A DNA stretch of 64,000 nucleotides from VXRD01 sp965242535. GTDB lineage: Bacteria; Latescibacterota; UBA2968. The notes beneath the pieces were generated by a model that saw only the letters and a list, made by a program, of their open reading frames with translations, was not told the origin of the DNA and ran no database searches. How positions within the stretch are numbered: the first letter of the stretch is position 1; each line of letters begins with the position of its first letter. The DNA lies in NCBI GenBank assembly GCA_965242535.1, contig OZ251458.1, positions 2,728,001 through 2,792,000 of the forward strand, in the 5' to 3' direction. A program made the translations under genes and the position numbers. This document shows, in pieces, positions 26,070 to 35,298 of the stretch.

Positions 26070-29000
26070 CTACCACTTGATACGCAAGCTGAAATTCATC
26101 TCGCGCGGTGAATCCCAATAATTGGTGATATCGCTCGTCTCTGGGTTGGCCAGATTGAGCGCCACAATATCGGGATTGGTGGGTTCTAAACCGAGGATGC
26201 CGTACTGTTGATAGCGATCCGAGTTGAAATCAATTGGCAACGTGGACTCGTTGTTGATATTTCTCGAACGCGTATCCTTCTGGTTGAACAAATTGTACAC
26301 CTCGACAGCCAAGGTGACGTTGACGCCAGACGTCTTGCCAAATACCTTCTCGGCATTGAAGTCGGCGCGCGTGTGGATCGGGCCATAGCGGAAGCCCTGA
26401 ATACCGCCCGTGCTGTACGTGAACCGAGAACCCGTGTACAGGCGATAGACCAAATTCGCCCGCAAATTGCCGACGGCTTTGCCGCCAAAGGGGCCGTAAT
26501 TCGACGGCGTGGCAAACAAAAACGTGATCGAGCCAAAGCTGCGGCGGTCCGCGGTCAGCGGCGCGCGCTCGCCAGATTCCTGATTGTGCGCCACCATCAA
26601 CGTGCCTTCGCCACTGACCATCTGGTACCCCGCCAAGTCGTTGATGTGGCGGGCCGCATTTTCCCAGTATTCCCGATCGGCGTCGTCGTATTCGTCGAAG
26701 TTTGTCGGATTCTCACCCGCGACAAATCGCGCACCCTGGTTCGCATAGTGCGAATACCACGGAATCCACGACCACGCGCTACCTGTACCGGTAAAGTTGA
26801 CCACACCGCCGTGCCGGGATTGCAAATGATTATCCGCCCGTTCGCCCAATCTGACGCGCTCCTCTGCTGACAAGGGCACGGGGATCTCCGCGCCGGTTGA
26901 TTGATCGACCTCCCAATTCAACAAGTAGTAGCCATTGGCGACAAAGAGCGAGTCCGGCCACACGTCTCGGCGGTGGGCGCTGTTGCGTCCACCATCTGCC
27001 CATTGCAGGTTGTACCCCACATTGAACGAGAACATGTTGGAGAACTTCTTCCGCAAATTGATCTCGAAGCCGCGCACATCGCGCCAGTTGCCGGGGGCGT
27101 AAGCCCGAATAGTCGCCACGTACTGAGGTGCTTCTGGATCGTACCACTGCTGCGAAGCCCCCACGGTCTCATTGCCCGACGCCTTGTAATAAGTCGTCAG
27201 ACCGAGGATGTAATCGCCCACGAAGTTCCAGTCCAAGCCCACCTCAAAAGAAGTGGTTTCCTCGGGCGGCAAGAACCGGTTGCCATGCCGTCCCGTATCG
27301 TTGTACTCGTTGTACTGTTCGGCGGGGTCAATCACGCCATTGCCATTTAGGTCGTTATCCACGGCCTCATTGGACGAGTATTCGTTCTCGAACATTTCGT
27401 GGAATTGCGGGCGTTGCACAAACCGACCGTAGAAAAAGCGCAAGAGGCTCTTCTCGGTGATCGGATGCGACACGCCAATGCGAGGCTGAAACGCCTTGAT
27501 CGATTTGCCCTTGGTCTCGGGAACCCAAACCGACCGCGTCATGCCATTCCACGGCGCCTTGGAACCGAACCACCCATCCACATCTTTCATCATCGTATTC
27601 TGGAAAAAGATTTCGCCGCGTACACCGGCGTTCAAGATCATCCCCTCAAACTCGATCTTGTCCTGAACATAAACGCCAAAATCGATGGGATTGAGGCCCA
27701 CATTGTCCTGATTCGGCCAGAATGCCACCTCGTCATAAGACTTGGAGAACCAGCGCACATAGCGGTTCGTGGGGCCATTTGACCACCGTTGCTGATACCA
27801 GTTGTTGTAGCGGATCACTTCCACGCCGGCTTTCACAAAGTTCTGCTTGTTCACCTGACTCGACAGGTCCGCCTTAAAGCCCATCCGCTTGTAGCCATAC
27901 AGGCTCCAGTTGGTCACTTCGCGGTAAATCGTGTAGTGACCATCCCCTACGCTGGAAGAAGTCAAATCCGCATTGCCGACAGAAGGATGAGCATGCAGGC
28001 CCAATGTGTCGCGCGTCGTCGTGGAATAGGACAATTTCACCTCGTAAAAGGTCTTCGGAGACAATGAGTGCGTCACAGTCCCGTAAAACAGCCCATCCGT
28101 ATCGCGATAATCGCCAGACGGATTCACGATGTGCAAAAAGACATTGCGACCGTAGTTGCGTAAATTCAACCGCCCGCCTTCGTCAGGCCCCGTAAACGTG
28201 TTCTGACGACGATTGTAAATCCCACCCAAGCGCAACTTCAAATTCGGAGACGCGGCAAACGTCAACTTCCCGGTGTTGCGCGTATTCGGCGGCGTCGTCA
28301 AATTGGAATTTAACAGCGCAGACGGGGTCTTCTCCCAAATCGTGCTGGCAAAAAACGTGAAGTCTCGGCTCAATGGCCCCGCGATATTCGCATCGACGCG
28401 ATGCCCCATCTTGCCCGTGTAGTCCAACTTCTTGTACGCCTGCACCACATCGTCGGCGCCATCGCCATCCAAGTCCGCAGGAATCTCGATCTGCTTGGAA
28501 ACCCAGTCGGGATCATCCCAGTTGTTGTTGCCCCGATGCATGGGCGAATCGTACACATTCGCGCCCCAGTGCTTTTGGCCCGCGGGCGTGAACTGATAGT
28601 CCATCATGCCACTGTAGGACGAGCCGCCATCGCGCGTCACCATCGAGACCACGCCGCCTTGGGCATTGCCATACTCGGCGTTGTACCCGCCAGTGATCAC
28701 CGAAAGTTCTTGAACCGCGCTCTTGTTCAGACTGCGGCCGATGCCCGTGCGCGAACCCCGGTGGTCGGTCGTCGTAATGCGGACGCCATCCACCACATAC
28801 GCCACATCTTGGCGGTCGCCGCCGCGAATCATGATCTCATCGCCTTCGGCGTCAATGGAAACGCCCGCCTGAAGTTCGATGAACTCGCCCATATCGCGCA
28901 CGATGGGCACGGACTCCAGATCTTCGGCACTCATGATATACTTGCTCGTGGTCTTGTCCGGCTCGACGGGCGGGCGCTCGGCGATCACCGTGATTTCACC

Positions 29001-29339
29001 CAATTCCAGCGTCTTCTCTCGAATCTGGAAATCGACCGTCGTCGTCAAGTCGCTCTGAACCCGAATATCGGTCTGGCGTTGCGCGTCATACCCCACCATG
29101 GACCCGGTCATCGAATACGTGCCGGGTTCCACCAGCAAGATCACGAAAAACCCATTGGCATCGGTGACTGCGCCGCGCTGCGTGCCATCGATCACCACAT
29201 TGGCACCCGGCAGGGCCTCGCCCGATTGGGCATCGCGCACTGTGCCCTGCACCTTACCCGTCGTCGCAGCATTGGAAATGCCGGCAAAAACGAACAGGGA
29301 CAGCGCGAACACGGAAAACGTTTTCAAAATTTTGCTCAT
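26070..29339 (-). CDS. TonB-dependent receptor with carboxypeptidase-regulatory-like N-terminal domain
   Basis: A 1089-residue outer-membrane protein. After the signal peptide (1-25) comes a carboxypeptidase-regulatory-like domain (about 28-112: GTVRDAQSGEALPGANVVID). A plug domain follows (about 125-240: MIRGGDRQDVAYVVDGVRI, GGYNAEYGNAQGGVVSMVTR), then a large barrel ending in a terminal strand with final Trp (FSLRIKW). This is the SusC/OmpA-like receptor layout used by FCB bacteria for uptake of large substrates. No SusD-like lipoprotein is adjacent, so the ligand is unknown. The ATG at 29339 has AGGAGG in front; the upper TTG is rejected. It is the second gene of an operon, 15 bp after the small barrel gene, and ends in the terminator at 26021. 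Confidence 0.85.
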   Translation of the reverse strand: MSKILKTFSVFALSLFVFAGISNAATTGKVQGTVRDAQSGEALPGANVVIDGTQRGAVTDANGFFVILLVEPGTYSMTGSMVGYDAQRQTDIRVQSDLTTTVDFQIREKTLELGEITVIAERPPVEPDKTTSKYIMSAEDLESVPIVRDMGEFIELQAGVSIDAEGDEIMIRGGDRQDVAYVVDGVRITTTDHRGSRTGIGRSLNKSAVQELSVITGGYNAEYGNAQGGVVSMVTRDGGSSYSGMMDYQFTPAGQKHWGANVYDSPMHRGNNNWDDPDWVSKQIEIPADLDGDGADDVVQAYKKLDYTGKMGHRVDANIAGPLSRDFTFFASTIWEKTPSALLNSNLTTPPNTRNTGKLTFAASPNLKLRLGGIYNRRQNTFTGPDEGGRLNLRNYGRNVFLHIVNPSGDYRDTDGLFYGTVTHSLSPKTFYEVKLSYSTTTRDTLGLHAHPSVGNADLTSSSVGDGHYTIYREVTNWSLYGYKRMGFKADLSSQVNKQNFVKAGVEVIRYNNWYQQRWSNGPTNRYVRWFSKSYDEVAFWPNQDNVGLNPIDFGVYVQDKIEFEGMILNAGVRGEIFFQNTMMKDVDGWFGSKAPWNGMTRSVWVPETKGKSIKAFQPRIGVSHPITEKSLLRFFYGRFVQRPQFHEMFENEYSSNEAVDNDLNGNGVIDPAEQYNEYNDTGRHGNRFLPPEETTSFEVGLDWNFVGDYILGLTTYYKASGNETVGASQQWYDPEAPQYVATIRAYAPGNWRDVRGFEINLRKKFSNMFSFNVGYNLQWADGGRNSAHRRDVWPDSLFVANGYYLLNWEVDQSTGAEIPVPLSAEERVRLGERADNHLQSRHGGVVNFTGTGSAWSWIPWYSHYANQGARFVAGENPTNFDEYDDADREYWENAARHINDLAGYQMVSGEGTLMVAHNQESGERAPLTADRRSFGSITFLFATPSNYGPFGGKAVGNLRANLVYRLYTGSRFTYSTGGIQGFRYGPIHTRADFNAEKVFGKTSGVNVTLAVEVYNLFNQKDTRSRNINNESTLPIDFNSDRYQQYGILGLEPTNPDIVALNLANPETSDITNYWDSPREMNFSLRIKW

Positions 29340-29354
29340 CAACTCATACCTCCT

Positions 29355-30131
29355 TTAGTCCCAAAAGTAAAATTTGAACCCGGCGCCCAAATCGAACATC
29401 TGAAGGGGAAATGCCTTGTCCAACCCCCACGCATCGTAGGGACGAAGTTCGCCGAGGATGAAATGATACCGCGCACGCACATCCAGCGCGATCGTCTCTG
29501 TCAAATACGCCTCCAACCCCAACCCCAACACCGCGGTCACAGCCGTGCGCGTGTCTTCTTGGTTGCCCCGCAGCACAACTTGGGGCAAGATATCGCCCTG
29601 GGCATCCAAATTGGTATCATCCACGCCTTTGGCATCGTTTGGGCTTTGGCCCGGCCACACGATATTTTCCGCGACGGTCTTGTGGTCGTAAAGCCCACCG
29701 CCCGCAATGATATAAGGCGAAAAACTGCCCCCATCCATCGAACGGTCCGCATTGAAAAACCACAACCCGGACAACAGCACACTGTTAAACCGATTCGTGT
29801 ACGAACTGTTCGGGTTGATATCTTTGCTTCTGTATTGCTTGGAGGTCAACGCCTTGGGCGACCATGTGAACTCGCCGCTTTCCAAGACGCCACCGTCCAT
29901 CTGCGCGTGGTGATACTCGGCTTCAATGGTCATGCGAGAACTGCTCACATAACTGGCAGTCAGCCCCCACTTGTCAATGCCACCGCCAAACCGCTTCCCA
30001 AAAGTGAACACGGGATTCGTATAGCTGACAAAACCACCCAACCCCCACTTGCCAGCCACCTGCGCCGATGACGTACTCGCCGAAGCCAACACACACGCGA
30101 CGACAAAACCTAAAACCTTAAACCATCTCAA
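29355..30131 (-). CDS. Outer-membrane beta-barrel protein (OmpX/OmpA-barrel-like size)
   Basis: A 258-residue protein with a signal peptide (about 1-23, ending SSAQ) and alternating-residue strands typical of an 8-10-strand barrel: WGLGGFVSYTNPVF, PYIIAGGGLYDH, VTAVLGLGLEAYL, LDVRARYHFILG. It ends DLGAGFKFYFW. No enzyme motif is seen. The start is a TTG at 30131, fixed by the ribosome site GAAAGGAGG located 8 nt upstream; the nearest ATG is out of frame and meets a stop at once. It is the first gene of the operon with the TonB-type receptor and may be a partner barrel or envelope-integrity protein. The specific role is unknown. Confidence 0.75.
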   Translation of the reverse strand: MRWFKVLGFVVACVLASASTSSAQVAGKWGLGGFVSYTNPVFTFGKRFGGGIDKWGLTASYVSSSRMTIEAEYHHAQMDGGVLESGEFTWSPKALTSKQYRSKDINPNSSYTNRFNSVLLSGLWFFNADRSMDGGSFSPYIIAGGGLYDHKTVAENIVWPGQSPNDAKGVDDTNLDAQGDILPQVVLRGNQEDTRTAVTAVLGLGLEAYLTETIALDVRARYHFILGELRPYDAWGLDKAFPLQMFDLGAGFKFYFWD

Positions 30132-30846
30132 AGTGATACCTCCTTTCGCACAATGCGAAAAATGCGTAACGACTCCTCAAAATACGACGAAAAACAAATT
30201 GCTGTGCTATGTCCTCACCTCCTTTTGCGTTGTTATCACAACTGAAACATACCGTTCAAAACGAGCCATCGAGACATTGCAAATTGAAAATTTGTTTCAA
30301 ATTTGTTACAAAATTCGCGGTAATATAAAAAAAAAAATACCCCATGCAAACCATTTTTTTTTGCTCTGTTCTGTATCCATCCGCTCACCGCTCCCGTCTT
30401 GCTTCTTGCCTCTCGCCTCTCACCTCTCGCCTCTCCCGTCTCCCTCCGTACTCTCTGCCCTTTGCCCTACTCTCGCTTTTCCTCTGCCTTTCGCTTTTTC
30501 TTTTTCGACCCAGTGGGCTACGCCTCTGTCTGCTCTGTGCTTTGCTCTCTGCCCCACTCTCGCCTTTAATCCGCCTTTAATCCGCTAATCCGTGTAATCC
30601 GCGATTCAGACAACTTACCCACGCCCTCTGATCTACTCTCGCTTTTCCTCTCCCGTCTCCCGTCTCCCCTCTCCCCTCTTTAGTATCTTCGGACAGGCAC
30701 GGGGGCCTGTCCCTACGGTCTCGGTTTTTCACCTTTGTGCTTTGAAACCGGCTATCGCCTGTTGTGCCCCTTTTGTGGCTTTTGTGCCTTTTGTGGCTTT
30801 TGTGGCTTTTGTGCCTTTGAAACGGATTGTACCCCGCTCACGCCTT
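30132..30846. other. Intergenic region with pyrimidine-rich simple repeats and palindromes
   Basis: 30132-30340 is AT-rich and is probably the promoter and leader of the barrel-receptor operon, with an imperfect inverted repeat around CAAATTGAAAATTTGTTTCA near 30278. From 30410 to 30690 come CCTCTCGCCTCTCCCGTCTC-type simple repeats. A GGACAGGC palindrome lies at 30691-30718. From 30737 to 30836 there is a copy of the hairpin-plus-9-mer family in inverted orientation. No gene recognised. Confidence 0.65.
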
Positions 30847-32037
30847 TCATTTTCCTCTCAACCGCTTTGCCTCCGTGCGGATTTTATCCATTTCCATCTT
30901 CATCCGCACGATGCCCTCCCAGTGCGTATAATCCGGCGAATGGTGATACGCCGCTTTGAACGTGGTCGCGTGGTAAAATTTGAACAGCCGAAAAAACGCC
31001 TGTTCGATCTCAGACGTATTTTCGTACAACTGCTGTCCACCCAGTTCAAAGGCGTGCCCGACCACCGGATTGGGCGGCCTGTCTTCGGGCATGGGATCCA
31101 GTGCTTTCTCGTCGTAAAGGGCTTTGATCAGCGCGTAGGACTCGGCGACCAGCGCATCGGCCTCGCGCTTGATCGCGTCGGCGCGCTCGAGGCTCTCGCG
31201 GGCAAACCGATTGGAATGACACGGCGCGCACACCTTGAGCATCGCTTTGCGATTCGCTTCAAACTCGCTTTTCGTCAACCGCTTCATCGCCAAGTGCGGC
31301 AAAAAATCCTCATCGAGCACCGCGCCTGTGAACACCGCGCCCAGCCCGATATTCGCCACATGCCCGTGCTCTCCATCGGGCATGTGACACGTCGCGCAAC
31401 TCGGCGACTTCTCGGCGTCTCGGTCCATATAGTACAAAACCCCGTGAACGCTGGTTTGATACGCTTCCATCACCGGATGATCCGGCCCCCCGTGACACAC
31501 TTCGCACGCCTCGGGTTCCCGTGCAAAAGCCGAGCTGAATTGATGGCTCGGATGACACGCATTGCATCCCCCCACGCTGCCATCGGCAAAGCGCGCGCCA
31601 ATGCTGTGACACCCCATGCACCCCTCTTCTTGCATGGCCCGCGACTGCGCCAAAAAGCGCGCATCCGACAGCGCGGCCAGTTCTGCGTCGGCATGCCCGC
31701 TTTTGGCAAACGCCTCGACCTCTTTCGCGTGGCATTTCCCACATGTGCCTGCGGACACCTGCCCGCGCACGGCAAAAACCTCCTCGTGATTCTCCCCGTG
31801 GCAATCAGCACATCCCACATGCGCCTGAAAATGGGCACTCTCGCGCCACTGCTTGTCCATGCCCGGATCGATGGTTCGGTGGCATCCCTCGCAGGATTGA
31901 TCGTTTTGAATCCGCCACAAAAACCCCGGATGCGCGACGAGCCGAGTCGCGGTTTCCGGTCGCAACAGATAGAACGCGCCCCACGCGCCGCCTATCGCCA
32001 ACGCGACAACACCGACAATTTTCATCCACTTCTTCAC
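30847..32037 (-). CDS. Membrane-anchored octaheme c-type cytochrome (hydroxylamine-oxidoreductase-like)
   Basis: The 396-residue protein has an N-terminal membrane anchor (residues 3-22) followed by eight CXXCH haem-binding motifs: CEGCH, CADCH, CGKCH, CMGCH, CNACH, CEVCH, CATCH and CAPCH. Extra His residues suit bis-His ligation. A helical C-terminal part contains AYHHSPDYTHWEG. Eight haems plus this C-terminal motif suggest the octaheme hydroxylamine-oxidoreductase/tetrathionate-reductase superfamily; a general electron-transfer cytochrome is the alternative. It would face the periplasm. The GTG at 32037 is preferred over that at 32046 because AAAGAGG is 8 nt in front. No cytochrome maturation or quinol-oxidase gene is adjacent. 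Confidence 0.75.
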   Translation of the reverse strand: MKKWMKIVGVVALAIGGAWGAFYLLRPETATRLVAHPGFLWRIQNDQSCEGCHRTIDPGMDKQWRESAHFQAHVGCADCHGENHEEVFAVRGQVSAGTCGKCHAKEVEAFAKSGHADAELAALSDARFLAQSRAMQEEGCMGCHSIGARFADGSVGGCNACHPSHQFSSAFAREPEACEVCHGGPDHPVMEAYQTSVHGVLYYMDRDAEKSPSCATCHMPDGEHGHVANIGLGAVFTGAVLDEDFLPHLAMKRLTKSEFEANRKAMLKVCAPCHSNRFARESLERADAIKREADALVAESYALIKALYDEKALDPMPEDRPPNPVVGHAFELGGQQLYENTSEIEQAFFRLFKFYHATTFKAAYHHSPDYTHWEGIVRMKMEMDKIRTEAKRLRGK

Positions 32038-32093
32038 AATACGCACCTCTTTCTCATCTCTTTGGGTAAGCGCGGGGCATCACACACACCGCG

Positions 32094-32135
32094 CACCTTT
32101 GAACTCGCTGTCGCCCGTTGTACCCCGCTCGTGGC
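32094..32135. repeat. Hairpin-family repeat (inverted orientation)
   Basis: On the minus strand it reads GAGCGGGGTACAACGGGCGA followed by CAGCGAGTTCAAAGG, matching the element at 45161-45190 but without the 9-bp repeat tail. Confidence 0.6.
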
Positions 32136-32157
32136 TAAACCTCCATCTTGCGAAAAA

Positions 32158-32213
32158 GATACCCTCTTGAAGGTCGAGGGGTTTGCGGGGTGATTCAATA
32201 GAATTTCTCGGCC
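32158..32213 (-). pseudogene. Solo 3' end of an IS110-type element
   Basis: Sequence 32158-32211 matches the 3' end of the IS110 element at 34276-34328 with few changes (GATACYCTCTTRAAG and the segment around GTTTGSGGGGTGRTTC). On the minus strand the frame reads EKFY, a stop, then ITPQT, a decayed version of the transposase end EKFYRTTPQT. It directly follows the stop of the alcohol dehydrogenase gene. Nothing else of the element is left. Confidence 0.6.
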
Positions 32214-33152
32214 CTAGTTAAGCGTCACAACGCCTTTGATATAACGCGAATCGCCCGCCAAAATTCGCGCCATTAACGCCGGGTAATTTTCGAGCGGCGC
32301 CGTGTGCGTCACCAGCGGTTTGAGGTCGATGATGCCTTTGTGGATCAGGCGAATCGCCGGCTCGAAGGTATCGCGCAGTCTTGAAGCGGGCGCGGAATTG
32401 ACGACGGTGAATCCCCCCAAGTGCCACTTTGTGGGATCAAATGTGGCGGTCTGTCCCTTGATCCAGCCGAAGAGATTGACGCGCCCGCCGCGTTTCACAA
32501 TATCGGTCGCCAAATCGAGACCGGCCTGACTGCCCGAGGTATCGACCACGACGTCGATCTCGCGGGCTTTGAGTTCCCGGGCCAAGTCGGGAATATCCAC
32601 CTGCGTCGCGTTATGGACTTCGGCGACGCCGAGTTGTCGCGCGATATCCAACCGGCTTTGCGCGATGTCTATGCCGATCAAAGCGTCGAGGGGATGGCGG
32701 AGAAGCCCTTGCAAAATCATCAGGCCCATAAAGCCACAGCCGATCACCGCGATGCGATAGCCCGGTTGAATCCGGCAATGGTCGATGCCCGTGACCGCGC
32801 AAGACACGGGTTCGACGATCCAGTATTCGTCCGGCAAGTCCGATGCCGGGATTTTGTGAACGCGCTGCGCGGACAAATTGCGAATCAAAGCGAACCCGCC
32901 GCCAGCGACGCGGTCGCCCTCTTTGAAACCCGTGACCCCCGCGCCCACTTTGGCGACATAGCCCACGCCCTCGTGCCCGGGCGGCGCCATCGGGTGCATC
33001 TGCGCGCCGAGTTTGACGGTCGCCACATCCCACGAACAGATCCCACACGCGCCGCCCGCAATTTGAATTTCGCCCGCAACCGGATCCGGAACGTCCCGTT
33101 CGATGAGTTCGATGCTGCCATCGCCCAAGTAGCGAATGGTTTTGTTTGGCAT
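32214..33152 (-). CDS. Zinc-type alcohol/polyol dehydrogenase family protein (MDR), short form
   Basis: A 312-residue medium-chain dehydrogenase/reductase. Visible features are the catalytic-zinc segment (CGICSWD, about residue 35, and GHEGVG), a structural-lobe-free N-terminal domain without the four-Cys zinc site, the nucleotide-binding turn IGCGFMG at about residue 139, and the acidic end of the second Rossmann strand (GIDIAQSR), favouring NAD(H). At 312 residues it is shorter than typical members (about 340-350). Likely it oxidises a sugar or polyol C-OH. AAAGGAAAA precedes the ATG. It lies 15 bp after the epimerase gene, so the two form an operon, presumably for one carbohydrate pathway; the substrate is unknown. 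Confidence 0.8.
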   Translation of the reverse strand: MPNKTIRYLGDGSIELIERDVPDPVAGEIQIAGGACGICSWDVATVKLGAQMHPMAPPGHEGVGYVAKVGAGVTGFKEGDRVAGGGFALIRNLSAQRVHKIPASDLPDEYWIVEPVSCAVTGIDHCRIQPGYRIAVIGCGFMGLMILQGLLRHPLDALIGIDIAQSRLDIARQLGVAEVHNATQVDIPDLARELKAREIDVVVDTSGSQAGLDLATDIVKRGGRVNLFGWIKGQTATFDPTKWHLGGFTVVNSAPASRLRDTFEPAIRLIHKGIIDLKPLVTHTAPLENYPALMARILAGDSRYIKGVVTLN

Positions 33153-33167
33153 GGTATTTTCCTTTGC

Positions 33168-34094
33168 TTACGCAGTCTGTCGATCAAACCAAGCGCGGTA
33201 CGCGCGGATGCCCGCTTCGAGGTCGTATTGGGGTTCGTAGCCGAGTTGGTCTTTGGCGAGGGTGATGTCCAAGGGCGCGCCGCGCTCGAGGTTGACGCCC
33301 GGGCCGATGTCGTACACCGGATTGCCGGGCGCGTGCCGCTGGATGACTTCCACGATTTCGTCGATGGGGTTGTACGTGCCGGTCGCGATGTTGAAAGACC
33401 GCTGTGTGACGTCGGTCGCCTCGAGCATGAGCGCGATCCCGCGTGCCGCGTCTTCGACATAAGTCCAATCGGCTTTCTGATCGCGGCCCTTTGGCAGATG
33501 CACGTCTTGCCCACTCAACCCGGCAAATAGGCGCGTGTTAAAGCCCGAATCCGGCCCAGGCGCATTGGGCGGGCCGTACACGAAGAAGATGCGCGCACAC
33601 AGCACATCCACGCCGTAAGTCGCATAATACTGGTGGCAGAGGTGTTCGGACATGGCTTTGGTCGCGCCGTACGGGTCGCTTGGGATCATCGGCGTATCTT
33701 CGCTCAAGGGGCCTTCTTGCTCGCCATAGACCGCGCCGCTGGAGATATAGACGACTTTGATCCCGCGGACCTGACGGGCGATTTCGAGGATGTTGTGCGT
33801 GCCGCCCACGTTGACCTGCGTTGCAAAATGGGGATTGTCGCGCACATCCCCGCCCAAGAGCGCGGCGGTGTGGACGATGCCCGTGAGCCCGGGCGCGTTG
33901 CGTACCGTGTCGTTGAGATGGGCGAGGCCCAAGACATTGCCTTCGACAAAGGCGATGCGATCCGCGACATGGGACAAGAAATCGTCGCGGCGTTCAAACA
34001 CGTCATAGACGATGACGTCTTCGCCTCCTTCGGCCAAGCGTTTGACGACCCACGACCCGACAAAGCCAGAGCCGCCTGTGACGAGAATGGACAT
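33168..34094 (-). CDS. NAD-dependent epimerase/dehydratase (extended SDR)
   Basis: A 308-residue extended short-chain dehydrogenase. It has GGSGFVG at the N-terminus, an acidic residue for NAD ribose in VYDVFERR, the catalytic Ser/Tyr/Lys in ISSGAVYGE and PYGATKAMSEH (YxxxK), and the C-terminal substrate region TYVEDAARGIALMLEA. The fold fits nucleotide-sugar or sugar epimerases and reductases. It is first in the two-gene operon with the MDR dehydrogenase. GGAG precedes the ATG at 34094. The pair may convert a sugar or sugar acid in two redox steps; the exact reaction is not shown by sequence. Confidence 0.85.
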   Translation of the reverse strand: MSILVTGGSGFVGSWVVKRLAEGGEDVIVYDVFERRDDFLSHVADRIAFVEGNVLGLAHLNDTVRNAPGLTGIVHTAALLGGDVRDNPHFATQVNVGGTHNILEIARQVRGIKVVYISSGAVYGEQEGPLSEDTPMIPSDPYGATKAMSEHLCHQYYATYGVDVLCARIFFVYGPPNAPGPDSGFNTRLFAGLSGQDVHLPKGRDQKADWTYVEDAARGIALMLEATDVTQRSFNIATGTYNPIDEIVEVIQRHAPGNPVYDIGPGVNLERGAPLDITLAKDQLGYEPQYDLEAGIRAYRAWFDRQTA

Positions 34095-34290
34095 GGTCGA
34101 TCTCCGATGGAACTTAAAATGAAGGTTTCGCGCTGCCGATCTGATAGATAACCGCCTCCATGGACGATGTCAACGGCTTTTGCTTGACTTTGAACGCGGA
34201 TGGCGTAACCTAGCTCCGCTTCGTCGTAGGCTACGCCTGTGCCTGTGAGGTAAGGGGTAAGACGGGAGACGGGAGATACTCTCTTAAAGT

Positions 34291-35298
34291 TCAAGGGGTT
34301 TGGGGGGTGGTTCGATAGAATTTTTCGCCCTCAAAATCTTGGTCGTGTCGGAACATCCCCCAAATTGAATGCAACAACTTTCGCATCACCGCAACGATGG
34401 CCTGCAAAGGTTTCTTCCCTCGCTCCATGAGTTTGTCATAGAAGGCTTTGACCCGGGCTTGGTGTCTGCTAGCGACCAGCGCAGGCATATACAGGGCATG
34501 GCGGAGGTACTTATTGCCGGTTTTGGAGATGCGTCTGGCGGGATTGGCGGTTCCGGATTGTCTCGGTTTGGGGTCCAGTCCTGCGTGTGCGACCCATTGG
34601 GCCGGTGTCATATCTTCGGGCAAGAGCGCCACCTCGGCCAAAATTCGCAAGGCACTTTTTTGGGCGATGCCGGGGACGGAACAGAGGCGTTGATAGGCAC
34701 GCTGGAGCGTCTCGTCCTGCTCAATCAACTTCAGGGCTTGGGCTTGCAAGTGCTGGATGCGGCGTTTCAGGTGGCGAATATGAACCGCAATATCGCGGGC
34801 GATAAGGCCGGTGCTACCGATGTGGTAGCCTTGGGCATGGGCGCGGCTGTGCTCGCGGATGATCGCTTGGGTGAGTGGGTTCACCCGTCTCATCACCGCT
34901 TGCCGTTGCAAGACGCGCTCGCTCGGCGGTTGCCAAGCCACAAAGGGCATGCGCTGGGCATAATCAAGGATCATCACCGCATCGAGTTTATCCGTCTTGG
35001 CGCGTTGCATGCGCGCATGCGCGTAATTGCTCATCGCCTTGGGATTGACAACCATGACTTGCGTGCGGCGGTGATGATGCAAAGCCAAAGCCACCTGAAG
35101 GCTATAAAGCCCCGTCGCTTCGAGGCCGACACAGACGTGCCGCCCGCCCTTGGTCAACGCCTTGAGCAAGCGCTTATGCGCCTGCGGGGTGTTGTCAAAG
35201 GTCATCGGCTTGATGGCTTGCCCCGGTCTAGCCAAGGCAACGTTGAGGGTGCGGGCACTGACATCAATGCCGGCAAATGCGGGTTGGGATTTCGACAT
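34291..35298 (-). CDS. IS110-family transposase (bridge-RNA-guided recombinase)
   Basis: A 335-residue recombinase. The N-terminal RuvC-like domain carries the DEDD set: Asp12 (GIDVS), Glu60 (GLEATG), Asp103 and Asp106 (KTDKLDA). The C-terminal Tnp domain (about 205-300: LCSVPGIAQKSALRILAEV) contains the conserved serine in LDPKPRQSG (about Ser248). Family members recombine target and donor DNA using an RNA made from the element's own non-coding end. CAGGAGGCC precedes the ATG at 35298. The reading frame is full length, with no frameshift. It ends at the very edge of the element (EKFYRTTPQTP). Confidence 0.9.
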   Translation of the reverse strand: MSKSQPAFAGIDVSARTLNVALARPGQAIKPMTFDNTPQAHKRLLKALTKGGRHVCVGLEATGLYSLQVALALHHHRRTQVMVVNPKAMSNYAHARMQRAKTDKLDAVMILDYAQRMPFVAWQPPSERVLQRQAVMRRVNPLTQAIIREHSRAHAQGYHIGSTGLIARDIAVHIRHLKRRIQHLQAQALKLIEQDETLQRAYQRLCSVPGIAQKSALRILAEVALLPEDMTPAQWVAHAGLDPKPRQSGTANPARRISKTGNKYLRHALYMPALVASRHQARVKAFYDKLMERGKKPLQAIVAVMRKLLHSIWGMFRHDQDFEGEKFYRTTPQTP

